A stretch of 64,000 nucleotides of DNA from JACJXF01 sp964349045 (lineage in GTDB: Bacteria > Bacteroidota > Bacteroidia > Bacteroidales > GCA-2748055), in the NCBI GenBank assembly GCA_964349045.1, contig CAYGFI010000003.1, positions 26,369 through 90,368 on the forward strand, read 5' to 3'. The notes beneath the pieces were generated by a model. The model made no database searches. It saw only the letters and a list, made by a program, of their open reading frames with translations, and was not told the origin of the DNA. The position numbers and the translations under genes are program-made. Below are positions 1 through 9,504 of the stretch, one piece after another. Each line of letters opens with the position of its first letter. Within the stretch, counting starts at the first letter, position 1.

Positions 1-225
1 CCTTTAGAATTATGTGATACCCTGCAGCCCACTTCCTGGGGCAACGACCGCCTGAATGACAAAGCGCATAAATCGGCCGGACAAGTGATGGAAATGCTTA
101 AAAAGGCTGATGCTGTTCAGGCAAATCTACTTTTAAATACAGGTCCCTTACCAGACGGTTCTATTCATCCTGATGATGTAAAGACTTTAAATGAAGTAGG
201 AAAGCGTTTAAAAAATAGCCTCTGA
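1..225 (+). CDS. GH29 alpha-L-fucosidase, C-terminal end only
   Basis: The frame is open from the first base and ends in TGA at 223-225, giving about 74 residues of the end of a protein whose start lies left of the window. The fragment carries the conserved end of the GH29 catalytic barrel, a NLLLNTGPLPDG segment typical of alpha-L-fucosidases, followed by the usual helix that ends with a pattern like LNEVGKRL. GH29 enzymes remove terminal alpha-L-fucose with retention of configuration; here the enzyme is presumably secreted or periplasmic. The catalytic aspartate and signal peptide are outside the window. The ATG of the next gene follows the stop codon directly, so the two are probably cotranscribed and translationally linked. 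Confidence 0.85.
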   Translation, partial: PLELCDTLQPTSWGNDRLNDKAHKSAGQVMEMLKKADAVQANLLLNTGPLPDGSIHPDDVKTLNEVGKRLKNSL

Positions 226-2163
226 ATGAATAGCTTAGACATAATCAAAAAAACTGTCCTTCTTTCATTATTGCTCATTATCGGGCTGTCACAAACGGGC
301 ATGTCTCAGGACACCAAGAGATGGCATGGCTATGAGATCCTTGATTCGACCATAAATGGCAGAAACATAAAAATTGTTTTTCCTGAACATGCCAACAATA
401 ACCGGGATTGGATCTGGCGGGCACGATTCTGGGACCATGAGCCACAAACAGATATAGCATTACTCGGGCAAGGATTCCATGTCGCCTATATTGATGTTGC
501 GGGGATGTTTGGTAACGAAGAAGCCATTGCTATCTGGGACGGGTTTTATAAATTGATGACAACTGAGTTTCGACTGAATCAAAAAGTAGTCATGGAAGGA
601 ATGAGCAGGGGAGGACTAATCGTTTATAATTGGGCGGACAGGAATGCCGAAAAAGTTGCATGCATTTATGGAGATGGCCCCGTTTGTGATTTTAAGAGCT
701 GGCCCATGGGAAATGGTGTAGGTGAGGGATCAGAACAAGCATGGAAATCCTGCCTGGTACAGTACCGTTTTACTGAGGAAGAGGCCATGGCGTTTAAAGG
801 AAATCCTGTTGATCATTTGGAGAATATTGCCAGGGAAAAAGTACCTATATTGCATGTGGTAGGCGATGCTGATATCACTGTACCCGTTTCAGAGAACACG
901 GGATTACTAAACAAAAGACTGAATGAACTGGGTTGGGAAATGAAAGTGATCCATAAACCGGAAGTTGGACACCATCCTCATTCACTGAAAGATCCAAAGC
1001 CAATCGTCGACTTTATTTTAAGAAGCACGGGAAATAAGGAAATCCAGGTATCAACAGAGCCTGAATGGAGTAAGAACAATACCATCCTGCGAAGTGAATT
1101 CAAAAATTGCAAAATCCAGTTCGAACAGGAACAAAAAGGACATGTGGCTTTTATAGGCGGATCAATTACCGAGATGGAAGGATACCGTCCAATGCTTTGC
1201 AATTATCTGAAGGAAAAATTCCCTAACACAGATTTTACTTTTACAAATGCAGGAATAGCGTCCACGGGTTCAACAACAGGTGCTTTCAGAATGGAGCGTG
1301 ATGTGCTAAGCAAGGGACCTTTGGATTTACTATTTGTGGAATTTGCTGTTAACGATGATCAGGATACAGAAGACTCATATAAAGAAGCCATGTTGGGAAT
1401 GGAAGGTATCATAAGAAAGGCCAGAAAACATAATCCAAATGTGGATATTGTTATGACCTTTTTTGTTAATCCCAAAATTCTGGAAGATTATCAGAATGGA
1501 ATTATTCGAACCTCTGTTACTGCGCACATGGCTGTTGCAAAACACTACAATATATCCACATGCAACCTTGCAAAAGAGGTAGCCGATCAGATCACTGTTG
1601 GAACACTCGATTGGGAAACTTTTGGAGGTACCCATCCAAAACCATTTGGTAATGCCATTTGCCAACATATGATAAGCAGTATGCTTGAGGAGGCATGGTC
1701 ACGGAAAGAAGTATTTATAACACCTGAACCGCTAAATAAAAACAATTTAGAAAATGGAAAACTCATTGATCCTGCAGAATGCAATTATAGCCGGGATTGG
1801 TCTTTTTCTATTCCTGATTGGGATAAACTTGAAGGTCAGAAAAGAGAACGATTTTTGGACTCACCTATGTTCTGGACTACAAAAAAAGGAGCCGAGCTAT
1901 CATTTGACTTCAGTGGAACTGCTGTTGGTGCTTATATACTTTCAGGACCTGATGCAGGAACGGTACAAGTGAGTATTGATGGCGGCCCGTTTGTAAAGCA
2001 TGATCTGTATCACAAAAAATACAGTAAAAATTTACACTACCCGCAGACGATTATGTTCGCAAACGACCTGAATGATGGCAAGCATGAACTTAAGTTAAAA
2101 ATGCTAAAAGAAAGTTCGGGGACCGGGAATGCAGCACGGATTATGTATTTTGTGGAGAATTAA
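226..2163 (+). CDS. Secreted double esterase: alpha/beta-hydrolase fused to SGNH hydrolase
   Basis: 645 residues. A hydrophobic signal peptide (about residues 8-27) precedes an alpha/beta-hydrolase domain (about 30-270) with nucleophile elbow GMSRGG (Ser near 127), a D-containing loop (VVGDADITVP) and a late His (VGHHPH). A second, unrelated hydrolase follows (about 290-500): an SGNH/GDSL domain with block I GGSIT (Ser near 313), an FVEFAVND block and a GGTHP block with the late His near 470. A beta-rich C-terminal stretch (about 515-645) may be a binding domain. Both halves look catalytically complete, so the protein probably removes two kinds of ester, such as acetyl groups, from a decorated polysaccharide; this is inference. 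It starts right after the GH29 stop codon, which supports a joint role in fucan trimming. The substrate of either half cannot be told from sequence. Confidence 0.82.
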   Translation: MNSLDIIKKTVLLSLLLIIGLSQTGMSQDTKRWHGYEILDSTINGRNIKIVFPEHANNNRDWIWRARFWDHEPQTDIALLGQGFHVAYIDVAGMFGNEEAIAIWDGFYKLMTTEFRLNQKVVMEGMSRGGLIVYNWADRNAEKVACIYGDGPVCDFKSWPMGNGVGEGSEQAWKSCLVQYRFTEEEAMAFKGNPVDHLENIAREKVPILHVVGDADITVPVSENTGLLNKRLNELGWEMKVIHKPEVGHHPHSLKDPKPIVDFILRSTGNKEIQVSTEPEWSKNNTILRSEFKNCKIQFEQEQKGHVAFIGGSITEMEGYRPMLCNYLKEKFPNTDFTFTNAGIASTGSTTGAFRMERDVLSKGPLDLLFVEFAVNDDQDTEDSYKEAMLGMEGIIRKARKHNPNVDIVMTFFVNPKILEDYQNGIIRTSVTAHMAVAKHYNISTCNLAKEVADQITVGTLDWETFGGTHPKPFGNAICQHMISSMLEEAWSRKEVFITPEPLNKNNLENGKLIDPAECNYSRDWSFSIPDWDKLEGQKRERFLDSPMFWTTKKGAELSFDFSGTAVGAYILSGPDAGTVQVSIDGGPFVKHDLYHKKYSKNLHYPQTIMFANDLNDGKHELKLKMLKESSGTGNAARIMYFVEN

Positions 2164-2175
2164 GACTTAAGAATA

Positions 2176-2195
2176 ACCGGGGTTCCACCCCCGGT
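2176..2195. terminator. GC-rich hairpin between convergent genes
   Basis: A perfect 7-bp stem ACCGGGG/CCCCGGT with a 6-base loop lies 13 bases after the stop codon of the double esterase and before the convergent GH95 stop. There is no T-run on either side, so it is not a classical intrinsic terminator. Its position between two convergent genes makes a bidirectional termination or mRNA 3'-end role likely, but this is inference. Confidence 0.4.
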
Positions 2196-2238
2196 AGCAA
2201 CAATGCACGGGAACGACCCCGGAGGCGGTCGAAGAGAG

Positions 2239-4683
2239 TTATTTAAGTGGAATCCCGTATTCTGCAATTTTTTGCTGAAGTTCTGGAATGTTCACGAAAT
2301 CTTTAATATCATAGTTATAAACTCCATTGGGTTCCGTTTCGCTCACTATCTCCTTTCCGTCATATCGCAGATTAAGTTTCTTTCCAAGAAGGGATTTTAC
2401 GGTAAGCTCCACCAATTGATTATTTTGCCAGCGTATCGTAAACTCAAATCCTCCTTTGCCTTTAATTCCTGAAATTTCTCCCTTTGAAAATACTGATGGG
2501 AGTGCCGGAAGAATATCCTGGTAAAAATCGCCATTTTTATCCTGCAAATGCGATTGCAATAGCATTTCAGATATTCCGGAAGTAGCTCCAAAATTTCCAT
2601 CAATTTGAAATGGAGGGTGTGCACAAAGCAGGTTCAGGTATAATCCTCCCTTGTCTTTCATATCCTTTTCCTGTGTAATGGATGGAACAAGCAAATTCTT
2701 AAGTAATAAAAATGAATGATCGCCATCAAGTAATCGCGCCCAAAAGTTTATTTTCCAGGCTCTTGACCAACCTGTTCCTCCATCACCCCTTTGTACCAAA
2801 GTAACTTTACATGCTTCGGCCAATGCCGGAGTTGTTAAGGGATGAATTTCATTCCCGGGATGCAATCCCCATAGGTGCGAAATATGTCTGTGCTGATTCC
2901 CGGGATCATCCTTGTCCTCAAGCCATTCCTGTAACTGGCCGTACTTGCCAATTTGATTTGGAGCAATTCGCTCCCGGACCTCCTTCAACTTTTGAATAAA
3001 ATCCATATCCTCTTCAAGAATACCGGCAGCTTCGATAGTATTCCCAAACAAATCCCTTATTATCTGATGATCCATGGTTGGAGCCATTACCAATCCTCCT
3101 TGTTCCGGACTATTGCTGGGACCGCTAACCAACCACCCAGGATGCTCAGTATCCGGAACTAAATATTCCATAAAAAACCTGGACGCCTCTTTTAAAATCG
3201 GATATGCGGTATTTTTCAAATATTCTTTGTCCCCGGTAAATTGATAATGCCAATACAAATGTTGACATAACCATGCTCCACCAACCGGCCAAATACCATG
3301 ATTGGAGTTATTTATGGGTGCCGTCCCCCTCCAGATATCAGTATTATGGTGAGTTACCCAGCCATTCATTCCATAATGTTCTTTTGCAACATTCTGCCCG
3401 CTTACTGATAAGTCTTTTACCATTTCTATTAAGGGTGCAGTACACTCGGAAAGATTTGTCATTTCTGCCGGCCAATAATTCATTTCTGTGTTAATATTGA
3501 TGGTGTATTTACTATCCCATGGAGGTGTCAGTTTATCATTCCAAATGCCTTGCAGGTTGGCAGGTTGTGAGCCTTGTCGTGAAGAAGCAATCAACAGGTA
3601 TCTACCATATTGATACAATAGAGCCACCAATGAAGGATCCTGATCGTTTTGAAATGAAATAAGGCGCCTATCCGTTGGACGCATTGATATTTCTGAACTA
3701 CTCAAATCCAAATTAACCCTGCCGAATAATTCTTTATAATCATTTATATGAGCCGATTTTATAGCTTTATATGATTTCTCCGCAAGACTACCCAGTACAT
3801 TTTCACACTTTTCTGCAGGGTTTGCACTTATGTCGGTGTAGTTTACAAAACTGGTGGCTGCCACCAGGTAAATCGTTACTTTACTTGCATTTACAACTTG
3901 TAATGAATTATTGTTCTTAACCAACTCGCCTCCCTCATTTATTATTTTTATAAGTGCCTCAAAAGTCAGTTTACTTTCAGGGTAAGGACTACCATCTCTG
4001 CCTTTTTCCTTTGAATAATTATTTGCCTTCCCTCTCAATAATATTTCATTCCCTTCAACAAAAACTGTAAAATCATTGTGAGGGCAATCCAACGCGGCAG
4101 AAAAATTAATTACCTCATTCTTACTGGCTTCAAGTCGGATAATTATAGATTTATCCGGATGGGAAGCGAATATTTCTCTTTTGTATGCAACACCATCCAG
4201 TTTATAAAAAGTGGTGGTTATTCCTGTTGCCAGATTTAATCGCCGTTGATACTTACTTACATTATTATGTCCTGGAAAATTCAGTAAAACATTACCAAAT
4301 GCTTGATAAGCTTGTTGTCCAAAGGGTTGAGACATAAATTGTTTATTGGCAAGTATTTCTGCTTCTGCCTGTTTTCCCTGCCAGAGAAGATTACGAATAT
4401 CATCGAGATAATTATTTGCACCTTCATGTGCATAATCATGAGGTTGCCCAGTCCAAAGTGTTTCTTCATTAAACTGAATGGTTTCTGAATCCGTTCCACC
4501 AAAAACCATTGCCCCCAGGCTACCATTCCCAATTGGTATAGCTTCGGTCCAGTTAGCAGCCGGTTTATCATACCACATGGTCAATGAGGGATTGAAATTC
4601 GCATCGGGTTCTACAATCCTGTTACATGCTAAAAAAAACATTAGAAATAAAAATAGGGATAATTGGTTTAGACTTTTCATCAT
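2239..4683 (-). CDS. GH95 alpha-L-fucosidase, lipoprotein
   Basis: 814 residues, the usual length for GH95. The N-terminus has a lipoprotein signal ending in FFLAC, so the enzyme should be anchored to a membrane. The N-terminal beta-domain begins with the family pattern WYDKPAANWTEAIPIGNGSLG. The alpha/alpha-barrel carries the conserved NTEMNYWPAEM segment (about residue 399; asparagines that activate water), SNSPEQGG (about 525; proposed general acid Glu) and IDGNFGATSG (about 694). GH95 enzymes are inverting, mainly alpha-1,2-L-fucosidases, though some act on alpha-L-galactosides. All family residues I looked for are present, so it is probably active. It shares orientation with the peptidase gene upstream (160-bp gap) and converges on the double esterase. 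Confidence 0.93.
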   Translation of the reverse strand: MMKSLNQLSLFLFLMFFLACNRIVEPDANFNPSLTMWYDKPAANWTEAIPIGNGSLGAMVFGGTDSETIQFNEETLWTGQPHDYAHEGANNYLDDIRNLLWQGKQAEAEILANKQFMSQPFGQQAYQAFGNVLLNFPGHNNVSKYQRRLNLATGITTTFYKLDGVAYKREIFASHPDKSIIIRLEASKNEVINFSAALDCPHNDFTVFVEGNEILLRGKANNYSKEKGRDGSPYPESKLTFEALIKIINEGGELVKNNNSLQVVNASKVTIYLVAATSFVNYTDISANPAEKCENVLGSLAEKSYKAIKSAHINDYKELFGRVNLDLSSSEISMRPTDRRLISFQNDQDPSLVALLYQYGRYLLIASSRQGSQPANLQGIWNDKLTPPWDSKYTININTEMNYWPAEMTNLSECTAPLIEMVKDLSVSGQNVAKEHYGMNGWVTHHNTDIWRGTAPINNSNHGIWPVGGAWLCQHLYWHYQFTGDKEYLKNTAYPILKEASRFFMEYLVPDTEHPGWLVSGPSNSPEQGGLVMAPTMDHQIIRDLFGNTIEAAGILEEDMDFIQKLKEVRERIAPNQIGKYGQLQEWLEDKDDPGNQHRHISHLWGLHPGNEIHPLTTPALAEACKVTLVQRGDGGTGWSRAWKINFWARLLDGDHSFLLLKNLLVPSITQEKDMKDKGGLYLNLLCAHPPFQIDGNFGATSGISEMLLQSHLQDKNGDFYQDILPALPSVFSKGEISGIKGKGGFEFTIRWQNNQLVELTVKSLLGKKLNLRYDGKEIVSETEPNGVYNYDIKDFVNIPELQQKIAEYGIPLK

Positions 4684-4844
4684 AATAAGAGGTTAATAAA
4701 TTGACCTGATTAATACTGATTTCAAACTCAACAGCTTCATCTGTTCCTGTTTTATTATTACCCAGCTAATCTAAAGATTATTGCAATAAATGTTCTTGAA
4801 AATGGACAGCAAATTAAGCTTAACTGCGTTTTAAAATTATAAAA

Positions 4845-7163
4845 TTAAAACTTAATCAGTTTTTTGTATTCCATTCCCTGATCAGATACAATTTTCAGAA
4901 TATATGTTCCTTCTGAAAAGCCTAAAAGTGAAAGTATATTTGAACCAAAAATAAGGTCCTTTTCTTTCTGAATTTTTCCATTTACATCGTAAAGGTATAA
5001 CAAACCTTTCTGATGGTTGAAATCAATATAAATTTCTTCCTTAGCAGGGTTTGGATAGATACGGACACTTGAAATAAAATCAGCATTGTATGCTGATGTT
5101 ATTGCCGATATATACCTGTATGGGATGAAGTTCCGTTTAGTAATCGTCACCTGATATGATTCCGGCAAATTGTCGAAGGTAAAGTATGAAACTCCTTCTG
5201 CAACTTCCTGAAAACCCAGCTCAAGATCCTCACTTGTGATACAGATTCTGCAATTAGAAATCCCGCCGGTATTCACTGTCAAATGATTATCCCATTTATA
5301 AATCCTGACATTGTCAAAAATGGATGGATTTTGGGAATAGATGGGTAATTCCGGATCTCCCATGGCATTTAAGGAATATTGCAAAAACCAGTATGCGCCT
5401 GCAATTGTGCTGTTCCCACTAATATTTGCTTTTGCATTGGAGCATAATGCTGCAAAGGAATATGCCCTCTCTGCCTGACCTTCTTTATACAGGTTTTCCA
5501 GGAATTTTGCATTGAATAAGTAAGAGGGACCTAAATTTTCTGATATATTCGGTAAACCCCATGCATCTCTTGCGCTTCCCCAAAATGCGACACAGCCACC
5601 GTAAGGATTTCGCATTAAGGCTTCACTCAAACAAGGATCGGCTCTGTCAAAAGAATTGATATAGCAGCTGGAAGAAAGTATCACTCCAACAGCATTATTC
5701 TTTAGCGAGGATGCTTCTTTTACTGAAAAACCAGCCCCCTCTTCCATGATTATGGAAGTGCTGTTTCCATGACCTGCGAAGTGAAAAATACTATAGCCGG
5801 AATTAATCTGGTCAGCCAAACCGGATGCCGTCAGCTGGTAATTCTCACCACCTGTGAAATCACTTCCGGTATCATAATAACCATATTTTTTACCCGACCA
5901 TCCGGATTTTACATATGAATGAAACATCTTTTCATTCCAGTGATGATTATCACTTTTTCCGTCCCAGATATTCCAGGACTTCATTCCTGACATCAATATT
6001 TTTTCTGCAAAGTCTTTTTGCGGGGTGAATAGCTCATATTCAATAGATTTTCTAACAAATACTTCAACCTCCTCAGGATTGTTAACCGGTGCCCTGGCTA
6101 TATATACTTCAGGGAGAATATCCACAAAATCAAAATAAGGTTCACCAATTTTCTCGTCTATTGTACCATTCCAGTCAAAACTTTTATCAAAACATGCATA
6201 AAAGAGGTCAGTAGGAATAGTGTTATCCACCAACGTCACTGCAACGACACCATAGCAAGCTTGCACCGGAACAATCTCATGATCTCCTCCAAGCAAAACC
6301 CAGGTCAGATTCCTATCCTCATAGTATTCCCTAAGGCAGTGTTTAATTTTCAACTGAGGTGTAGCCGCGTCATATCTGCTATAAATTTCATCCAAAGTAA
6401 TAATCTCTGCCTTCAATCCCTTACGCTGCTTCCATTCAATCAGTGGTTTAAATTCCTCCTTTAAGGCCTGGCTTGTTATGATCAGGTAATCAAGTTTAGC
6501 TTTCGATGATTTTAATACGCTTTGTTCTTTATCCAGGTAATAAACGGAGAAATCTTCAGGATTTTCCACCCGCTCCTTAAGAGATTGGATGAGCTGCTCT
6601 TTTCTAATCGGAGAAAGTTTAAGGTCTTGATGATGATTGTAGGTGAGAATGATCTTCAAATGATGAATCAATGACAGAATTCCAGATTGACTATCATAAA
6701 GAAATGGCGAAACCGTGAAATTGAGCCAGGTATATCCCTGCATCATCTCTTTGGAATTATAACTGAGCACTTCCTGGGGAAAAGTTCCAGAAAAGGCCGA
6801 AGCTGATACATTTATGTTCGCTCCATTCGCATCATTAAATGAAAGCGGAAGTTCATTTTTGCTCAGACGCATTTCTTGCGGATATTCCTCAGTTTCAAAA
6901 CTGAAATCGAAATCGATAAGCTCAGCCCCCTCAGGTACCAAAATATCAACGCTGCGAGAAGGAAGGGCTGGTTTATCAGGCTCTTCAGAATAAAAATATG
7001 ACCCTTCGCTTGCGATAATCCGCACCAGACCTTCACTGTTCGTATTCAATGTAAAATCTTCCTTCTGAAAGGATAATTCTATATTTATCGAATCCTGACA
7101 CACAACAGGGACGAAGCGGCAGGATCCTATTATTAGCATAATATAGAAAAAGAATCTTTTCAT
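4845..7163 (-). CDS. Gingipain-like C25 cysteine peptidase with T9SS sorting domain
   Basis: 772 residues with a signal peptide (about 1-22), a propeptide-like N-terminal part (about 25-215) and a caspase-fold peptidase C25 domain (about 220-600). The catalytic His is in HFAGHGN (near 463) and the catalytic Cys in SSSCYIN (near 499), the order and context of gingipains. The last about 80 residues form a type A T9SS sorting domain (RIYPNPAKEE, then YDVNGKI, GTYILKI and a Lys-rich end). The protein should cross the outer membrane through T9SS and be attached to the surface or released. Its gene overlaps the preceding lipoprotein gene by one base (TAATG), so they are translationally coupled. A surface peptidase inside a glycan locus could process secreted enzymes or attack glycoproteins; this is inference. 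Confidence 0.9.
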   Translation of the reverse strand: MKRFFFYIMLIIGSCRFVPVVCQDSINIELSFQKEDFTLNTNSEGLVRIIASEGSYFYSEEPDKPALPSRSVDILVPEGAELIDFDFSFETEEYPQEMRLSKNELPLSFNDANGANINVSASAFSGTFPQEVLSYNSKEMMQGYTWLNFTVSPFLYDSQSGILSLIHHLKIILTYNHHQDLKLSPIRKEQLIQSLKERVENPEDFSVYYLDKEQSVLKSSKAKLDYLIITSQALKEEFKPLIEWKQRKGLKAEIITLDEIYSRYDAATPQLKIKHCLREYYEDRNLTWVLLGGDHEIVPVQACYGVVAVTLVDNTIPTDLFYACFDKSFDWNGTIDEKIGEPYFDFVDILPEVYIARAPVNNPEEVEVFVRKSIEYELFTPQKDFAEKILMSGMKSWNIWDGKSDNHHWNEKMFHSYVKSGWSGKKYGYYDTGSDFTGGENYQLTASGLADQINSGYSIFHFAGHGNSTSIIMEEGAGFSVKEASSLKNNAVGVILSSSCYINSFDRADPCLSEALMRNPYGGCVAFWGSARDAWGLPNISENLGPSYLFNAKFLENLYKEGQAERAYSFAALCSNAKANISGNSTIAGAYWFLQYSLNAMGDPELPIYSQNPSIFDNVRIYKWDNHLTVNTGGISNCRICITSEDLELGFQEVAEGVSYFTFDNLPESYQVTITKRNFIPYRYISAITSAYNADFISSVRIYPNPAKEEIYIDFNHQKGLLYLYDVNGKIQKEKDLIFGSNILSLLGFSEGTYILKIVSDQGMEYKKLIKF

Positions 7164-7831
7164 TATTCAATGATATCGAACATGTACACTTTTCCAAGAC
7201 TGAAATCTATTGTTGAAATGCCTCCTGTTTCTATACCCGGGCGACCCTTGTAGAACCAAATATAGGCAGAAGGATTCTCGGGCCTGGTATCGGGTGCGAA
7301 ATAGGCGTAATACAATCCCGTCGTAGTATCCTGCGCCATTGGATACGATTGAAAAAAGCCTCCGCTGTAACTATATCTTTTAATTATTGATGGTGGCTCT
7401 TCTAAATGGTCTTCATCATCATTTACGAGGATTAAAGAACATGTAGCTTGAACATCCACATATATCTTTTCGGTAGAATCAGTAAGGAAAATAGTTTGTG
7501 GAGAGCTGATAAATGACCCTCCGGATTGTCCATAGTTTGATGCTGTATCGGTGAAACATTCCATTAAATATTCACCCACAGGAAGCTCAAAGTCATAAGC
7601 GTCAATAAATACCTTGCCGGTGTTAAAACTATAGCTCTGCTGATTGTCTGAAAAGGTGACAACTCCTCCTGAGTATCTGTGCGTAAAATGGGAAGATGGC
7701 CCTAATGAATCAAAAAAACTAGCTTCCAGAACAAACCCCTTAGGTTCTATTCTAAAACTGGTTTTAATTACATCCTTCCCACAGAATGTAAATGCCAGCA
7801 AAACAAGAACAAAAAGCAGTATTCTTTTCAT
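7163..7831 (-). CDS. Hypothetical lipoprotein coupled to the C25 peptidase
   Basis: 222 residues. The N-terminus is a lipoprotein signal with a Cys at about residue 17 (AFTFC), so it is probably anchored in a membrane. The rest is predicted as mostly beta-strand, with aromatic-rich loops (YSYSGGFFQSYP) and a serine/threonine-rich middle; I recognise no catalytic motif and no named family with certainty. The stop codon overlaps the start codon of the C25 peptidase by one base, which implies that the two proteins are made together. It may be an inhibitor, chaperone or surface partner of the peptidase, but nothing in the sequence decides this. Confidence 0.7.
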   Translation of the reverse strand: MKRILLFVLVLLAFTFCGKDVIKTSFRIEPKGFVLEASFFDSLGPSSHFTHRYSGGVVTFSDNQQSYSFNTGKVFIDAYDFELPVGEYLMECFTDTASNYGQSGGSFISSPQTIFLTDSTEKIYVDVQATCSLILVNDDEDHLEEPPSIIKRYSYSGGFFQSYPMAQDTTTGLYYAYFAPDTRPENPSAYIWFYKGRPGIETGGISTIDFSLGKVYMFDIIE

Positions 7832-8335
7832 CGTCTTCTTTTGGGACTAGTACATCCAAAACATATCCACTTTAGCAAATCCTAAATACTGTCTTTGTCT
7901 CGACATTAAGATTTGTGTGCAATTTACGAGAAATTCAGATACTGAGTCAAGTATGTCGGTACTATTAACAGTATTGAATGCATAATTTAACAAGTCATGC
8001 AACTAGATAGGCCTTATTCATAATGCAATGTACATCACATATTGCTTTTGTTATTGTCGTCTTTGGTCAAATACTTGCTTGTATCATTCAATACCATGAC
8101 ATAGCATGGTGAAGCAAATCTAATAACGCAGTCATGTTCTGATTACTCAGAGCTTCTTGTAATTGCTTTTGTATTGCGATAAATTTGAAATCCGAATAAT
8201 TTTTGCATAATTTTAAGCATAATTGAAACAGTATAAGAAAGTATTGTCCGGTGAATAATTACTGCGCAATTCAACTTATAAAGACAACATGCAAAACCTG
8301 ATACCGAAATCTCTATAAATGAAATAAAAAATACA
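7832..8335. other. AT-rich divergent intergenic region
   Basis: About 500 bases lie between the lipoprotein gene start (minus strand) and the repeat that precedes the next plus-strand gene. I see no convincing open frame and no clear Bacteroidota -33/-7 promoter pair. The region should hold the promoter of the minus-strand lipoprotein/peptidase operon close to 7832-7900, but I cannot place it. Confidence 0.4.
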
Positions 8336-8552
8336 ATGATGAAACCCCCATGTTTCGAAAAACACAACCGATCCCGATTGTAATCGGGAGAGCTTCGCAA
8401 CCGCTGGCGCCTCCGCAAAGCAGCTTCAGCGCTCGCAGATAGCTTTATGCGAATGCGGTCGGCGAAGCCAATATAATTTCGTGACATTTGGGTTTACTTT
8501 CAGTGAGCCCTGCGGGGTTCATCTGACCTTAAAAAATATATTATATACAGAT
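8336..8552. repeat. Long intergenic repeat, copy 1, with tail hairpin
   Basis: Imperfect inverted ends (ATGAAACCCCCATG near 8339 and CATTTGGGTTTA near 8487) enclose a GC-rich core with CCGATCCCGATT, AGCTTCGCAACCGC and TATGCGAATGCGGTC. Related cores occur at 34313-34385 and, in the opposite orientation, at 41134-41263; the ends and parts of the core recur at 26717-26853. Behind the core is a tail with a short hairpin (TGAGCCC, loop TGCG, GGGTTCA at 8504-8521) that is also found in the 26.8-kb copy. A 114-codon open frame here on the minus strand is a by-product of the GC-rich core. The element looks like a non-coding mobile or REP/MITE-like repeat just upstream of the TonB-C-like gene. Confidence 0.75.
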
Positions 8553-8565
8553 GAAATAAAATAAG

Positions 8566-9456
8566 ATGATGAAAAGATTCATATGGGTTTTTCTAATTAC
8601 AAAGTTTTTAACTCAAAGTGCAAAAGGCCAAGAAGGTTCATACTTTTTTGCAGCCAATTCGAAACCCGTAGACAAAAAAGAAGATGCGATCGTCATGCTG
8701 GAAGTGAAAAAACAATCAGAAAAAAAATACATAATGACGACTTACCAATATAAAGCAGAAAGCTGGGGAAGGTCGATGAAGCAGTGGGTAAAGATCAAAG
8801 GAAATAAAAACCAAAAGATCACTTATTATGAAAACACTTTTTTTCCTAAAAGAATTTCCAGGGAGTTCGAGGAACTCGGTCAGGGTCTTTACAAGTTTCA
8901 GGAATTAAAGAGAGCAACTGTCATTCGCAGCGGAACAAGCAAAAGTGTTTTGCCCCTCTATCTGGACGGAACTGTCACTGAATACTATAAAAAAAACGGA
9001 AAGATTAAGTCCATTTCCATCTATAAAGACAATCAACTTATTTCAAATGAGAATTGGTTATTGGACGGATCAAAATATATTGATTCCATCTTCTTTTCGG
9101 TTGATGTAGATCCGGTGTATCACGCAAATAAGGATTTTTTCCGAACCTATATCATGAGCAAACTGGCTGAATCTAAATTGAATCTGAATGAGTTTGATGA
9201 CGAGATTGTAATCGGGCTTGTTATAATGGAGACAGGCCAAATCCAGGGTGTCACAGCACTTGAAGGAAGGTCAGTTCAGATGAATGAATTCCTGATTAGT
9301 GCAATCACGCATCTTCCGGGTGACTGGACTCCTGCAAAGCTTAACGGATCTCCTGTCAGGTACTTTATGACCTTACCCATTAACTTCATTCATAATGAAC
9401 TGAGATTTCGTGATGTGGAAATCTCCGGGAGTATATTACACTATGACCGATACTAA
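8566..9456 (+). CDS. Secreted protein with TonB C-terminal-like domain
   Basis: 296 residues with a signal peptide (about 1-21). The middle (about 60-170) resembles the repeated toxin/antitoxin YwqK (MORN-like) strand pattern, for example GTVTEYYKKNGKIKSISIY. The last about 100 residues resemble the TonB C-terminal fold: a strand with IVIGLVIMETGQI, then LPGDWTPAKLNGSPV and a closing strand FMTLPINFI. Stand-alone TonB-C proteins of this type are common in Bacteroidota; they lack the inner-membrane anchor and Pro-rich arm of true TonB, so energy transduction is unlikely. The start could be either of two neighbouring ATG codons (8566 or 8569). Its relation to the glycan genes is unclear. Confidence 0.7.
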   Translation: MMKRFIWVFLITKFLTQSAKGQEGSYFFAANSKPVDKKEDAIVMLEVKKQSEKKYIMTTYQYKAESWGRSMKQWVKIKGNKNQKITYYENTFFPKRISREFEELGQGLYKFQELKRATVIRSGTSKSVLPLYLDGTVTEYYKKNGKIKSISIYKDNQLISNENWLLDGSKYIDSIFFSVDVDPVYHANKDFFRTYIMSKLAESKLNLNEFDDEIVIGLVIMETGQIQGVTALEGRSVQMNEFLISAITHLPGDWTPAKLNGSPVRYFMTLPINFIHNELRFRDVEISGSILHYDRY

Positions 9457-9504
9457 AGATTAAAGGCTGGTAGCATCGATTAAGTGATCTAAAAAAATAA
9501 AGAA

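Noticed and set aside
8143..8487. A 114-codon open frame on the minus strand
   Set aside because: It lies over the GC-rich core of an intergenic repeat whose relatives appear at three other places; the translation has no signal, domain or conserved pattern of its own.
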